DNA of 64,000 nt from Cytophagales bacterium Alg240-R148 (GTDB lineage: Bacteria > Bacteroidota > Bacteroidia > Cytophagales > Cyclobacteriaceae). Every line of letters starts with the position of its first letter. Positions within the stretch are counted from its first letter, which is position 1. Of the stretch, positions 1 through 8,378 are shown piece by piece. Below the pieces are notes generated by a model, which did no database searches, was not told where the DNA came from, and saw only the letters and a program-made list of their open reading frames with translations. The stretch is taken from the NCBI GenBank assembly GCA_900537185.1, contig LS999826.1:310001-374000 (forward strand). The letters run 5' to 3'. Both the position numbers and the translations under genes were made by a program.

Positions 1-606
1 GCCCAGCCTTCAGGAGACTATGAGTTGTGGTACAATTCAAATGCCAATACTTTCCTAACTGGGGCTATCGTTCGCAATGCTGCAATTGCAAGCCAGTTCA
101 TTAACAATGGCATTAGCAGAAGGTTGTTCCTTAAAATGAAGCCTCAAATACAGCGCATTGAGTCCAAAAGGCTAAAGAAGTATGTGTGCACGGACCAGTT
201 GAATGAATTATTAGATCAGGTTAAGAACCAATCATTGACAGTTAATAATCAATTATTAATTGATCAAATGGCTCCAGTGGTAGCCAAGATGGCTTTGTAC
301 CAATCGTTGCCTTTTATTCAAGTAGGTATTTCTGAAAATGGAATTACAGTGCAAAGTTCAAGCGATGGAGTGGTAAGCAATGCTAAAGCAGGCCCTACAG
401 AGGTGAAGGCATTACAGGACACTTTAAAAAAGGACCCAACAGGGTATGAAGCTGACATTGATGAATTGGTCCAATTTATAGATGACAATATTTCGAACTA
501 CCCTCTAATAGCAAATTCAGAGTGTTATCAAACAACGAGGACCAGCACTACTATGAAGGCTTACACAGTAGATAATGATATTTCTAATAAACACTTTTCA
601 GTATAA
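1..606 (+). CDS. phage structural protein, C-terminal part (cut by left edge)
   Basis: The reading frame is open from the first base of the window, so the gene starts to the left; the TTG at 25 is only the first possible start codon inside the window and is not a believable start. About 201 residues are visible. They are soluble, mixed alpha/beta, with no membrane segment. The stop at 604-606 overlaps the next ATG by one base, so it is the upstream member of the lysis-gene run. The helical stretch around the middle resembles small head-tail connector-type proteins of Bacteroidota phages (DUF6712-like), but this is an impression from memory. What is certain is that it is real coding sequence in a phage operon. 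Confidence 0.55.
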   Translation, partial: AQPSGDYELWYNSNANTFLTGAIVRNAAIASQFINNGISRRLFLKMKPQIQRIESKRLKKYVCTDQLNELLDQVKNQSLTVNNQLLIDQMAPVVAKMALYQSLPFIQVGISENGITVQSSSDGVVSNAKAGPTEVKALQDTLKKDPTGYEADIDELVQFIDDNISNYPLIANSECYQTTRTSTTMKAYTVDNDISNKHFSV

Positions 607-821
607 TGGCACATCACACATCAGAATTCGGAGGTAAAATATTAGGGGCAGTTATAGGCTTTTTTACTGCTTGGTTTAAGCATATTAATTCAGGGGAAAT
701 CTTTGAAACTATTGTTTTGGCTATTTTCGGTGCTGCTTTTGGCTGGTTTACCACTCAATTATTGAATTACATAAAACGGAAATTTTTCATCAAAAAACCA
801 AAGGACCATGAAAAAGCTTAA
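606..821 (+). CDS. small membrane protein, holin candidate
   Basis: This 71-residue protein has two hydrophobic segments, at about residues 11-26 and 35-56, and a very basic tail (KRKFFIKKPK). Size, two membrane spans and the position directly before an endolysin gene fit a small class II holin that would open the inner membrane for the amidase. It starts on the last base of the previous stop codon and overlaps the amidase start by 14 bases, so translation is probably coupled. No family is recognised by sequence; the holin call rests on context. A second holin candidate lies on the other side of the amidase, and one of the two could be a spanin or accessory protein. Confidence 0.5.
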   Translation: MAHHTSEFGGKILGAVIGFFTAWFKHINSGEIFETIVLAIFGAAFGWFTTQLLNYIKRKFFIKKPKDHEKA

Positions 822-1281
822 GTATTTAATATTGCATTGTACGGACACCCCTGAAGGTAGAAATGTTACTAAAAAAGATATTGAACAATGGCATTTGAAA
901 GGCCGTGGTTGGTCTCGATTGGGGTATTCTGATATGATCGATGCCCATGGTAACTTGATTAGTTTAACGGAATTCGACCAGGACCAATATGTGGACAATT
1001 CTGAAATGACTTGGGGTGCTAAAGGAATCAATAGTTTGAGCAGACATTTTGTTTATGCCGGTGGCAAAGGGAGAAATGGAAAACCTTTTGATACCAGGAG
1101 CCAAAGACAAAAAGAGGCCATGGCTATTTATGTGTACTTCACTATTTTAAGACATCCTAATATTTTAATTGGTGGACACAATCAGTTTTCTTCAAAGGCC
1201 TGTCCAAGCTTTGATGTACCTGTATGGTTGGAATCCATTGGAGTGAATTCAAAGAATATATATTATGGGAAAACAGCCTAA
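808..1281 (+). CDS. N-acetylmuramoyl-L-alanine amidase (phage endolysin, T7 lysozyme type)
   Basis: The protein (157 residues) is an amidase_2 / PGRP-fold zinc hydrolase that cuts the amide bond between N-acetylmuramic acid and L-alanine in peptidoglycan. The zinc ligands are visible: His10 in LILHC, His124 in GGHNQ and Cys132 in KACPSF, with the catalytic-type Lys130 and a Tyr at 40. These match T7 lysozyme (His17, His122, Lys128, Cys130, Tyr46) in spacing. There is no signal peptide, so release would need a holin; holin candidates lie on both sides. The start at 808 overlaps the preceding gene and the end overlaps the next gene by 17 bases, as in compact phage operons. Length is normal for the family. 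Confidence 0.92.
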   Translation: MKKLKYLILHCTDTPEGRNVTKKDIEQWHLKGRGWSRLGYSDMIDAHGNLISLTEFDQDQYVDNSEMTWGAKGINSLSRHFVYAGGKGRNGKPFDTRSQRQKEAMAIYVYFTILRHPNILIGGHNQFSSKACPSFDVPVWLESIGVNSKNIYYGKTA

Positions 1282-1774
1282 AGAAAAAAAGAAATTTAAA
1301 GACACTGGCTTTGGTAAATTTTTATCTAAAGCAGGTAAATTAGTCCCCCATATCGTTGAGGGAGCAGCTAAATTGGCCACTACCGGCAACCCTATTCAAG
1401 CCATATCTGTGGTACGGGATGCCCTTGAAAAGAAAAAGAATTCTGATACAAGGGCCAACGAGCTCTGGATGGAACTTGATCTTAAAAAGCTAGAGTACGA
1501 AAAAGAAATGTACCGCTATGAGGTAGAAGACCGAAAAAGCGCAAGAGACATGTACCAATCCAAAAGTGATATTCAAGACTACTTGGCCAATCGCATTATC
1601 AATTGGAACCTTGTATTTATTTTTGCCATCGCAGGGGTGAACATCTACTTTATAAAAATATTGGACTCAACAGCATTGGCCATAGTGAGCAATATTTGTG
1701 GTGGTTTGATCACGGCATTGATTCAGGAACGGAATACCGTGATTAACTTTTTCTTTGGTAGTAGTAAGGAGTAA
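1265..1774 (+). CDS. probable phage holin (3TM GTA-holin-like)
   Basis: The 169-residue protein has a lysine-rich N-terminus, a predicted helical charged region at about 55-105, and two closely spaced hydrophobic segments at about 112-133 and 136-153, ending in a short FFFGSS motif. That layout, a long charged helix then membrane hairpin then an aromatic FGSS ending, is typical of the GTA_holin_3TM family found next to phage and gene-transfer-agent endolysins. It overlaps the amidase stop by 17 bases. The role would be to form the lesion that lets the amidase reach the cell wall. It is the last gene of this run; the next 700 bases are non-coding. Confidence 0.62.
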   Translation: MGKQPKEKKKFKDTGFGKFLSKAGKLVPHIVEGAAKLATTGNPIQAISVVRDALEKKKNSDTRANELWMELDLKKLEYEKEMYRYEVEDRKSARDMYQSKSDIQDYLANRIINWNLVFIFAIAGVNIYFIKILDSTALAIVSNICGGLITALIQERNTVINFFFGSSKE

Positions 1775-1822
1775 TACTTTTATAGCCCTAAGTAGAATAG
1801 TAAAAAATATTTTTACACAAAT

Positions 1823-1866
1823 TTGCAACTAAACTGCAATTAAATGACAATTAAAATTGCAATTTA
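1823..1866 (+). repeat. four 11-bp tandem iterons
   Basis: Four successive 11-base units follow each other without gaps: TTGCAACTAAA, CTGCAATTAAA, TGACAATTAAA and ATTGCAATTTA. The shared core is GCAA(C/T)TAAA, degenerate in the last two. A period of 11 puts every copy on the same face of the helix, as in operator or initiator arrays. No protein that binds it can be named. Confidence 0.45.
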
Positions 1867-2073
1867 TAGGTCAGTTGTCTTAAAATGTATACATTTGTAA
1901 AAAGGGTCATGGCTCTTTTTACAAAGAAAACAAGATTAATAAAGATAAAATGAGACCCTCTTCAAAAAACTTAGGGTCCCATCTTTTGTTATTCAATTAG
2001 ATTGATTAACAAGTTCAGAAATTCTTCTATTGCATTGATTAATCTAAGAATTCTGGTCAATTTTAAAATTACT

Positions 2074-2109
2074 GAAAAGAACCATTCCCGTGGTTCTTTT
2101 CTCTTTTTT
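2074..2109 (+). terminator. rho-independent terminator
   Basis: A perfect 11-bp inverted repeat, GAAAAGAACCA with TGGTTCTTTTC, closes a six-base loop (TTCCCG) and is followed by TCTTTTTT. It would end rightward transcription coming from the lysis genes. The tail gene at 2479 therefore probably has its own promoter. Confidence 0.75.
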
Positions 2110-2478
2110 ACTCCCATTGTATTTGATTTATATTAAACAACTATTAAAATTTTTTTGGAGGGAACTCGTATGAAATTTTAAATCAAATTCAATTGAAACT
2201 AAATATTATTAGCAAGATACGAAGTAAATAAAGCAAATAACAGCATTTTTCTACATTGGATATTAAGTTTGGAAATAATAAAAAAAACACTAAGCGAGGG
2301 TGTTATTGTCTGATTTTCAGGTAGTTGTAAACATCTGTTAAAACGTCCACTTGATTTAAAAACGGCTAGAATCGGCCATTTTTTTTTTGAAAAAAAATTA
2401 ACTATTTTTTTCAAGAAGTATTATTTTTTCGATTAAACCGTCCTAAAACCCCACCAACAATTTCTCCAATTTTGAAAT

Positions 2479-3246
2479 GTGAAAACATTCGAGATTGATC
2501 AATTATTCCACACTACTTGGGAATCACTTAAACCCTTCCAGGCCATTGCTGTATTAAGGTTAAAAAACCTTATTGCAGCTGGCATCAATTCAGAAGAAAA
2601 AGGTCGATTCAAATTTATGTTGTTGGAAATGCTGGCAACAGCAAAAGGCATTCGGTTGCTTCGAAACTTATCGAAGGTTCAAGTGCTCGATATTGTTGAA
2701 GACTTATCATTTATAAATGATCTCTGGTACCATTTCCATTTAAAATCAATTGGTGAGTCAAAGTCACCTGAGGAAAAGATGCATGATTGTACTTTTAACC
2801 AGTTGGTTTTTGCAGATGCTGCATATTCCAAGTTTGCCATTGCTACCCATCAAAACAACCCAGATGTTAATGACTATCTTAATGAATTGATTGCTGCCCT
2901 TTATTGCAAAGGTATTTTCCAACCAGATAATATGGAGCAACATAAAAAGCTGATTGAATCCAAATTGACTTTGGATGAAAAGCTTTTGATTCTCCATACC
3001 TATGCCAATATCAGACAATTCATAATTGATCGTTGCCCACACCTGTTTCCTAAACCAAAAATTGATCTTACTGAGGTTGCTGAACCCGTTTATACTGGTG
3101 AAATGTGGATGGATTTGAGGTATGATTTGGCCAAATCTTCTGTGTTTTCAGGGTTGGAAGTGGTTAAAAGTGCCAACCTGTATGAGGCATTGGACTATTT
3201 AGAAAAAGAATCAAAAGAAAAAGCGCATGAGCCAACTGGAAAATAA
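2479..3246 (+). CDS. phage protein of unknown function, head of the tail operon
   Basis: A 255-residue, largely helical soluble protein. GTG at 2479 is the only start available, because an in-frame TGA lies at 2473-2475 just upstream. No motif is recognised. It is the first gene after the 700-bp control region and overlaps the next gene by 20 bases, so it belongs with the tail and morphogenesis genes that follow. An assembly chaperone or structural role is possible but unproven. The gene is surely real: long, codon use like its neighbours, and embedded in a compact run of rightward phage genes. Confidence 0.6.
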   Translation: MKTFEIDQLFHTTWESLKPFQAIAVLRLKNLIAAGINSEEKGRFKFMLLEMLATAKGIRLLRNLSKVQVLDIVEDLSFINDLWYHFHLKSIGESKSPEEKMHDCTFNQLVFADAAYSKFAIATHQNNPDVNDYLNELIAALYCKGIFQPDNMEQHKKLIESKLTLDEKLLILHTYANIRQFIIDRCPHLFPKPKIDLTEVAEPVYTGEMWMDLRYDLAKSSVFSGLEVVKSANLYEALDYLEKESKEKAHEPTGK

Positions 3247-3706
3247 AGCGAGCTATAAAGTTTATTTCAACCAAATAGCTAATTCTAATACGGATATTGA
3301 GAATTTCCTCTATGCAGATGATCATTCGGTTAAGGATAAAATCAAAGACAAAACAGGATTCACTTTATGGTTGGAACCATTAGAGCCTTCTAATGTATCA
3401 AGCAATATAGACAACCACCAAACCCGTAGAAATGCATCACTGAATATAGTGCTGCCTGTGAAAGAATCCAGCCCTACACATTTGCAATTAGAGGAACATG
3501 AGGAACAATGTGAAGAGGTGGTGCAAGAAGTTATTTCCAAAATGTTAGAAGACAGTAACCATCATATAATCCATTTGGATATTAATTCAATAAAATTTGG
3601 CCCAGGCAACTTTAGTTTTTTGTCTACTCAATATGTAGGGTGCAGGTTGGAGTTTTCATATACCCAAAGTTCTCATTTGACAATTAACCCTTCTAAATGG
3701 CAGTAA
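3227..3706 (+). CDS. phage tail/head completion-type protein
   Basis: A 159-residue acidic soluble protein without membrane segments. It has a beta-rich N-terminal third, a Glu-rich helix in the middle (around 82-105) and a beta-rich C-terminus. Size, order and position between a helical protein and the large tail proteins are what is seen for tail terminator or head-tail joining proteins, but no family motif can be pointed to. It overlaps the upstream gene by 20 bases and is separated from the next by one base, so it is translated from the same transcript. Confidence 0.5.
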   Translation: MSQLENKASYKVYFNQIANSNTDIENFLYADDHSVKDKIKDKTGFTLWLEPLEPSNVSSNIDNHQTRRNASLNIVLPVKESSPTHLQLEEHEEQCEEVVQEVISKMLEDSNHHIIHLDINSIKFGPGNFSFLSTQYVGCRLEFSYTQSSHLTINPSKWQ

Positions 3707-3707
3707 C

Positions 3708-5936
3708 ATGGCAATTCAAATAATAGGCAATAACATAAATGTATATGGAGATGAAGGCCGGTTTGAAACGGACCCTTCTACATGGGGTTTTACTTCGCTT
3801 TTGGATTTAACAAGGAGCAGTTCTCAGAAATTTGAAGGCACTTATTCGTTAAAAGGGGTGTCAAATTTGGTTGGAGATTTTACTGCGGATATTTCCAGTT
3901 TAGTAGTTGGGAAAGCGCATCTATATGTTGGGAAATTTTATTTGGCCAAAATAAGAGTAAAGACCCTTTCTGGTAAGCCAATAACTACAGATAGTTTGGA
4001 CGTGTTAAAGTTTAGGTTTGGTTCTATGTTTTCTCAGACCGCTCCCTTATTAGAGGATGAGAATTTAGGTGCAACACTCCAATCCACTATAGATAATTGG
4101 GTAGAAATTGTTTTCAAATTTAGGTTGAACCCAGATTCACCAGGACTCGGTTTGCCACCAAGAACGGATGAAGAGGTGTCATTTTCTTTGGGTATAACTC
4201 CTGCATCTGGTCCATTAGGAACTTGGGCAAGCAATGGCGAATTGTATGCAGACAAATTTGAAATTTATGAATATGAAGAGGTAGCGGATGTTTGCACTTT
4301 GGCCATTGATATACCAAATTCAATAATTACGGACGATTCTGGTGCCAATGATGGTGCTATTCAAGTTGAAGTTACTGGCCAAACAGATCCAGAATATTCG
4401 ATTGATGGAGGGGCATGGCAATCGTCTAACCAATTTGCAGGGTTGGGCCCTGGGATTTACATGGTGTCTGTTAGGGAAAAAGGGGATCTTACTTGCTTGG
4501 TAACACAGGCTTTTTCTATTAACAGTTCCAACCTAACTTTTTCTTTTACAACATTGGTGGTAGATGAAACTGTTTCTGGTTCTAATAATGGAAGCATTGA
4601 AATAATTGTTTCGGGTACCGGTGGTCCTTTTACTTATTCCATCGATGGTGGGCAAAATTACAATGGTGGCAATGTGTTTACTGATCTTGGACCAGGATCT
4701 TATACAGTGGTTGTGCAAGACACTGCCAACAATAGGTCTAGTGCCATTGTATTGGTGGGAATGGGGCAGGTTGTTTTTGAAAAAGCCTTTTTTAGTAAAA
4801 ATCACATACCTTTTTCAGTTCCGGCAGGGGCTAATTCAGAAGAGGAAAATTACAAAAGACAAATTGATGTTCGCTTGCAAGAAGGTGATGGAAATTTCAC
4901 CAATTCCATTTTCAAGGCAGCCAAAGAGCCAATCAATGGCATTTGTCAGTTTAATTTACGGCCAGCCTTTAGGGGGATTTTTGAAATGACCCCACCAAGG
5001 TTAGATTTAACGGCATTTGAACCTGTACAGGGTTCTACGGCTACTTATAAAGTGTTTTTTGGTGATACTTATGATTTATTAGAACAGCCTTTGTCATATG
5101 AAGAAAGCAATCCTTTTTTAGTTGTATTGGGAGGCATCGATAAACTAAGAGCCAATAAAATTGATTATTTAGGGCAGTACCTTCCAGATAATAAAAAGTT
5201 TTTGACATGGTCTCCTTTTGAAAAAACTGTGGATCTGAACCAAACAGAATTTTTAAATTTCTTTGTCTCCGATAGGGCCATTGCTCAACTGAATTTTAAT
5301 GTAACGGCTTATTTTGATGATGGTACCTCCCAAACTTCTGTACTTTCGAATCAAACAGTAGTCTATGGCGAAATCCATGTTTTACAAGTAGGGCCAACAT
5401 TTGCTGGGATAGTAAATGTAGATCCATCAAAAACACTAAAGTCTTATAAAGTTTGGTTAACCGATCAAATAAGCAATGTGATCAGCGAAGAAAAGAGTTT
5501 TGTTTTGACCAAATTCAAAAGAAGTAGAACCAGGTACTATCTGTTTGTTAATGCATTGGGTGTGTTTGAGGTTTTAAGAACCGTTGGGCACCCTAGCTCA
5601 GAATCACGAATCAAAAAAGGATTGTTTCAAAAGTATTTACCTTCAGATTACAATCCATTAGATGGTGAATTTGAATCTGGTTTGGCTACAAAAAGTGTAG
5701 TAACAAAAAATAGCACGGGGCACTTTTCAGGAGCCTATGCCAAAAAATGGCAATCATGGATGCATCAGTTGGCATTAAGTCCAAAGGTATTCGATATTAC
5801 AGACGGCCAGCACATACCGGTTACAATAAAAATGGATAAGGTGGTAAGCGATCCAGGTAAGTCAAAAATTTACTTTCAAAGGTTTGATGCCATCCATGCA
5901 TATACAGACGAAAACTTTACACCAGAAGTATTATGA
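3708..5936 (+). CDS. large phage tail protein with two SprB repeats
   Basis: 742 residues without a signal peptide. Residues about 1-190 form a beta-rich domain that looks like a carbohydrate-binding or jelly-roll module. Two SprB-type repeats follow, at about 196-272 and 275-350, each with the pattern NNGSI-EI, YSIDGG, LGPG-Y-V-V. Residues 355-742 are beta-rich and unrecognised. SprB repeats are otherwise known from the mobile gliding adhesin SprB of flavobacteria. In this position, between completion proteins and tape measure and with no export signal, the protein is most likely a virion component at the tail tip or side, possibly for host attachment. It overlaps the next gene by four bases (ATGA). 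Confidence 0.72.
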   Translation: MAIQIIGNNINVYGDEGRFETDPSTWGFTSLLDLTRSSSQKFEGTYSLKGVSNLVGDFTADISSLVVGKAHLYVGKFYLAKIRVKTLSGKPITTDSLDVLKFRFGSMFSQTAPLLEDENLGATLQSTIDNWVEIVFKFRLNPDSPGLGLPPRTDEEVSFSLGITPASGPLGTWASNGELYADKFEIYEYEEVADVCTLAIDIPNSIITDDSGANDGAIQVEVTGQTDPEYSIDGGAWQSSNQFAGLGPGIYMVSVREKGDLTCLVTQAFSINSSNLTFSFTTLVVDETVSGSNNGSIEIIVSGTGGPFTYSIDGGQNYNGGNVFTDLGPGSYTVVVQDTANNRSSAIVLVGMGQVVFEKAFFSKNHIPFSVPAGANSEEENYKRQIDVRLQEGDGNFTNSIFKAAKEPINGICQFNLRPAFRGIFEMTPPRLDLTAFEPVQGSTATYKVFFGDTYDLLEQPLSYEESNPFLVVLGGIDKLRANKIDYLGQYLPDNKKFLTWSPFEKTVDLNQTEFLNFFVSDRAIAQLNFNVTAYFDDGTSQTSVLSNQTVVYGEIHVLQVGPTFAGIVNVDPSKTLKSYKVWLTDQISNVISEEKSFVLTKFKRSRTRYYLFVNALGVFEVLRTVGHPSSESRIKKGLFQKYLPSDYNPLDGEFESGLATKSVVTKNSTGHFSGAYAKKWQSWMHQLALSPKVFDITDGQHIPVTIKMDKVVSDPGKSKIYFQRFDAIHAYTDENFTPEVL

Positions 5937-7822
5937 TAGGTATTGAAGTAAACGGTGAGTTTTTAGACTTGTACCCGGACACAAAAGTTACGTTAAAATG
6001 GAGAAATCCAATTTTTGCGGATGATGGAATAATCCCTGGAAGCTATTCTTTGCCATTTAATATTCCAGGAGGCGATGAAAGCCCATACAATGCCAGGATA
6101 CTCCATAATCCTGAAATTGTTGAAGCAGTCAATGATAAATTTGAAGTAGAAGCAAAACTATACTATGACCAAAATGTATATCGAGTGGGCATTTTATCAT
6201 ACAAGCAAGGTACACCTACCAAATACAATTCGAACTTTAAATTTGGAACCGCAACCATTTCAGAGAACTTCAAGTCAAAATTAATAAGTGAAGTTGCAAC
6301 CAAACAATACAACATTCCTACTCCGAACTTGGTTAAAAAAGTGTTTGTTAAACCGAGTGCAACAGGTTCTTCGCCCTATAGTCTAAGTATTAATGGTGAA
6401 CTAATGGAAGGAGCTACTTTACAAGAATTAGCCACAGCCATAAATGGTGCCGATTTTGACACACCCGTTACAGCCAATTATGCCAGTTTGGGCAATACTC
6501 CAGTAGGAATAGCTGCACCTTTTATCGAAATTATGCCCTCCAGTAATGCCAACGATTGGAACACCGACTTTCATGTCGATGCTGTTAACAATCCTACTGA
6601 TTGGTACTGTGAGCCAGTAGATGTGAGGCCCTATCAAGATGGTATAAAAGCATTTTTGGAACCCTATTTTGATGAAACAACCTCAGATCAAGATATTGTG
6701 TTTCCCTTTTTGATCAACCACAACCAATACGATGAATATGGCGGTGTTTTTTCTAAAGGGGTAAAGGACTATCCTGTTATCAATCCAAGTATTCTAATTT
6801 CTTCAGGTGTTTGGTGGTACAATGCCAATTCATTGCACTATGCTTCAATCACTGATTTTAAGACAGCCAGAGTGAAAAACATGTCCAGCTATCAACCATT
6901 TGTAAAGTTGCGGTTTGTGCTGGATAAGATAAGTGAGTATTTTGGTTTTACATACAAAGGGGACTTTTATGACCATCCAGATGTACAGAATATGGTGTTT
7001 TATAATACTACAACGCTGGATATTAAAAAGTCATTTATAACCAACAAAGAGTTTATACTCCCCAAAAACAACTTTAATACAGCCGATCATTTACCAGAAA
7101 TGAAGGTGGTGGATTTATTCAAAGAGTTACAAAAAACATTGAATTTGGCGGTATACTTTGACAATGGTGGCAAAACGTTGGTTCTGAAATTTAGAGACCC
7201 CATTATGCGCAACAAAACATCCATAGACTTTACAAAACTGGTGAGTCCATTACAATCTTTTGAGGATAAAAGGGTGTCAGGGGTGAAATTAAAAGCGGAA
7301 GTCGATGAGGAAGATAAATACTCAGATACCAATCAATATTTGACCGGTGAGAGCGATGATTATCCAATAATTTCCAAGGTGTCCGGATTGTCAAAAATGG
7401 GGTATGCTTATATTTCAGGGGTTGTTACCTTGGGAACTGGAGGCATTGGTCATTCGGGAGAAAGTTGTTATGGGCCAATTGTAAAACAAGAGGAAGGTGC
7501 TGAATTTACACCGAGGTTGTTTTTTTATTCTGGAATAAAATCCAACGGCAGTATTAATTATCCGTCTGCCGATATGGTTGGTCAAAGTTTTGATATGAGA
7601 TTTGAAAACTTAGCAGAAACATTATGGTCCCAATATTTGCGTTTTCTTTTGAGCAGAAAGGAGTATAGGTATAAGGGTAAAATGGAATTTAGGGATATTA
7701 ACATGCTTGATTTCGAATCTAAGATTGAAGTGGATGGAGTAAAGTACTTGGTCAATGATTTGACCGTAACTCTAACGATGCAAAAGATACAAGTATCAAA
7801 AATGGGCCTTATCACGTCCTAA
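5933..7822 (+). CDS. large phage tail/baseplate protein
   Basis: A 629-residue soluble protein that starts inside the stop codon of the SprB-repeat gene. The N-terminus (IGIEVNGEFLDLYPDTKV) and the first 150 residues look like a beta-rich baseplate hub-type domain, and the C-terminal part ends with a region (about 590-625) that reads like a LysM-free tail hub strand-turn-strand. No enzymatic motif is seen. By position, next to the putative receptor-binding protein and upstream of the tape measure, it is probably a tail tip or baseplate component. I do not recognise a named family, and the gene order (tip genes before tape measure) is unlike lambda. Confidence 0.55.
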   Translation: MIGIEVNGEFLDLYPDTKVTLKWRNPIFADDGIIPGSYSLPFNIPGGDESPYNARILHNPEIVEAVNDKFEVEAKLYYDQNVYRVGILSYKQGTPTKYNSNFKFGTATISENFKSKLISEVATKQYNIPTPNLVKKVFVKPSATGSSPYSLSINGELMEGATLQELATAINGADFDTPVTANYASLGNTPVGIAAPFIEIMPSSNANDWNTDFHVDAVNNPTDWYCEPVDVRPYQDGIKAFLEPYFDETTSDQDIVFPFLINHNQYDEYGGVFSKGVKDYPVINPSILISSGVWWYNANSLHYASITDFKTARVKNMSSYQPFVKLRFVLDKISEYFGFTYKGDFYDHPDVQNMVFYNTTTLDIKKSFITNKEFILPKNNFNTADHLPEMKVVDLFKELQKTLNLAVYFDNGGKTLVLKFRDPIMRNKTSIDFTKLVSPLQSFEDKRVSGVKLKAEVDEEDKYSDTNQYLTGESDDYPIISKVSGLSKMGYAYISGVVTLGTGGIGHSGESCYGPIVKQEEGAEFTPRLFFYSGIKSNGSINYPSADMVGQSFDMRFENLAETLWSQYLRFLLSRKEYRYKGKMEFRDINMLDFESKIEVDGVKYLVNDLTVTLTMQKIQVSKMGLITS

Positions 7823-7854
7823 AATATTCTTTCCTATTCTGTGACATTTGTGCT

Positions 7855-8376
7855 ATGTCAATTCCAGTTAATATTCAAGAAACGCTAAATGATCAGGCCA
7901 GAGAATTTGCACTGTACTTGTATAAAAAGCTTCATAAGGAGTTGAAAAAGAATAAAAATAGGAATTCTGATGATTTATTGAATTCACTAAAAGTTACATA
8001 TTCCAAAACAACTGCTTCCAACCTTCCAGTATTCAAAGTAGAATATGCCAAGCATGGAAAGTTTATTGATACAAAAAAGCTATACTGGAGGGATTTACCA
8101 CCGGTTGAAGAACTGATTAATTGGATAAAAACCAAAGGCCAATCAAGGTTCAAACATGTGCCTGGTTATATCAATGCATCCCCAACCAATAGGTTTAAAG
8201 CAGTAGAGCGAATTGCATGGGCCATTGTGAAAAAAAAGCATTTTGATTTTAAACACCGTCAAAAGAAATGGAAAAAAGACAATTTGAATATTGCCATTTC
8301 CTATTTGAACCACATTGTAGCAGAACAATTCGCACAATTCGCAGCTGAAGCAGTAGTAAAACCCCTTAATGATTAG
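7855..8376 (+). CDS. phage morphogenesis protein, HK97 gp10-like
   Basis: A 173-residue basic protein. It contains a short helical N-terminus, a central beta region that ends in a PPVEELINWIKTKG segment (about 82-95) and a lysine-rich stretch at about 122-137, then a helix at the C-terminus. The P-x-x-E-L-I-x-W-I-K pattern is common in HK97 gp10-like and virion-morphogenesis proteins that complete the head-tail joint. It lies 32 bases after the previous gene and two bases before the tape-measure gene. The family call is moderate; membership in the phage operon is certain. Confidence 0.5.
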   Translation: MSIPVNIQETLNDQAREFALYLYKKLHKELKKNKNRNSDDLLNSLKVTYSKTTASNLPVFKVEYAKHGKFIDTKKLYWRDLPPVEELINWIKTKGQSRFKHVPGYINASPTNRFKAVERIAWAIVKKKHFDFKHRQKKWKKDNLNIAISYLNHIVAEQFAQFAAEAVVKPLND

Positions 8377-8378
8377 AT

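Larger units (their letters stand above)
1775..2478. other. AT-rich non-coding region between lysis and tail modules
   Basis: No convincing gene is present in either strand; the only sizeable open frame (leftward, about 71 codons at 2199-2414) has a low-complexity Lys/Phe-rich product. The stretch contains four 11-bp iterons (1823-1866), an imperfect hairpin at 1894-1925 (TTTGTAAAAAG against its complement, loop around TCATGG), a weaker hairpin around 1955-1980 (GACCCT / AGGGTC), two copies of ATTGATTAA around 2000-2041, and a strong terminator at 2074-2109. It may be the control region that separates two phage transcription units. Confidence 0.6.

Noticed and set aside
1-606. A gene starting with TTG at 25
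   Set aside because: The frame continues open to base 1, so the gene simply extends beyond the left edge.
2199-2414. Leftward 71-codon frame in the prophage control region
   Set aside because: Low-complexity Lys/Phe/Ser-rich product, overlapping no promoter or neighbouring leftward gene.
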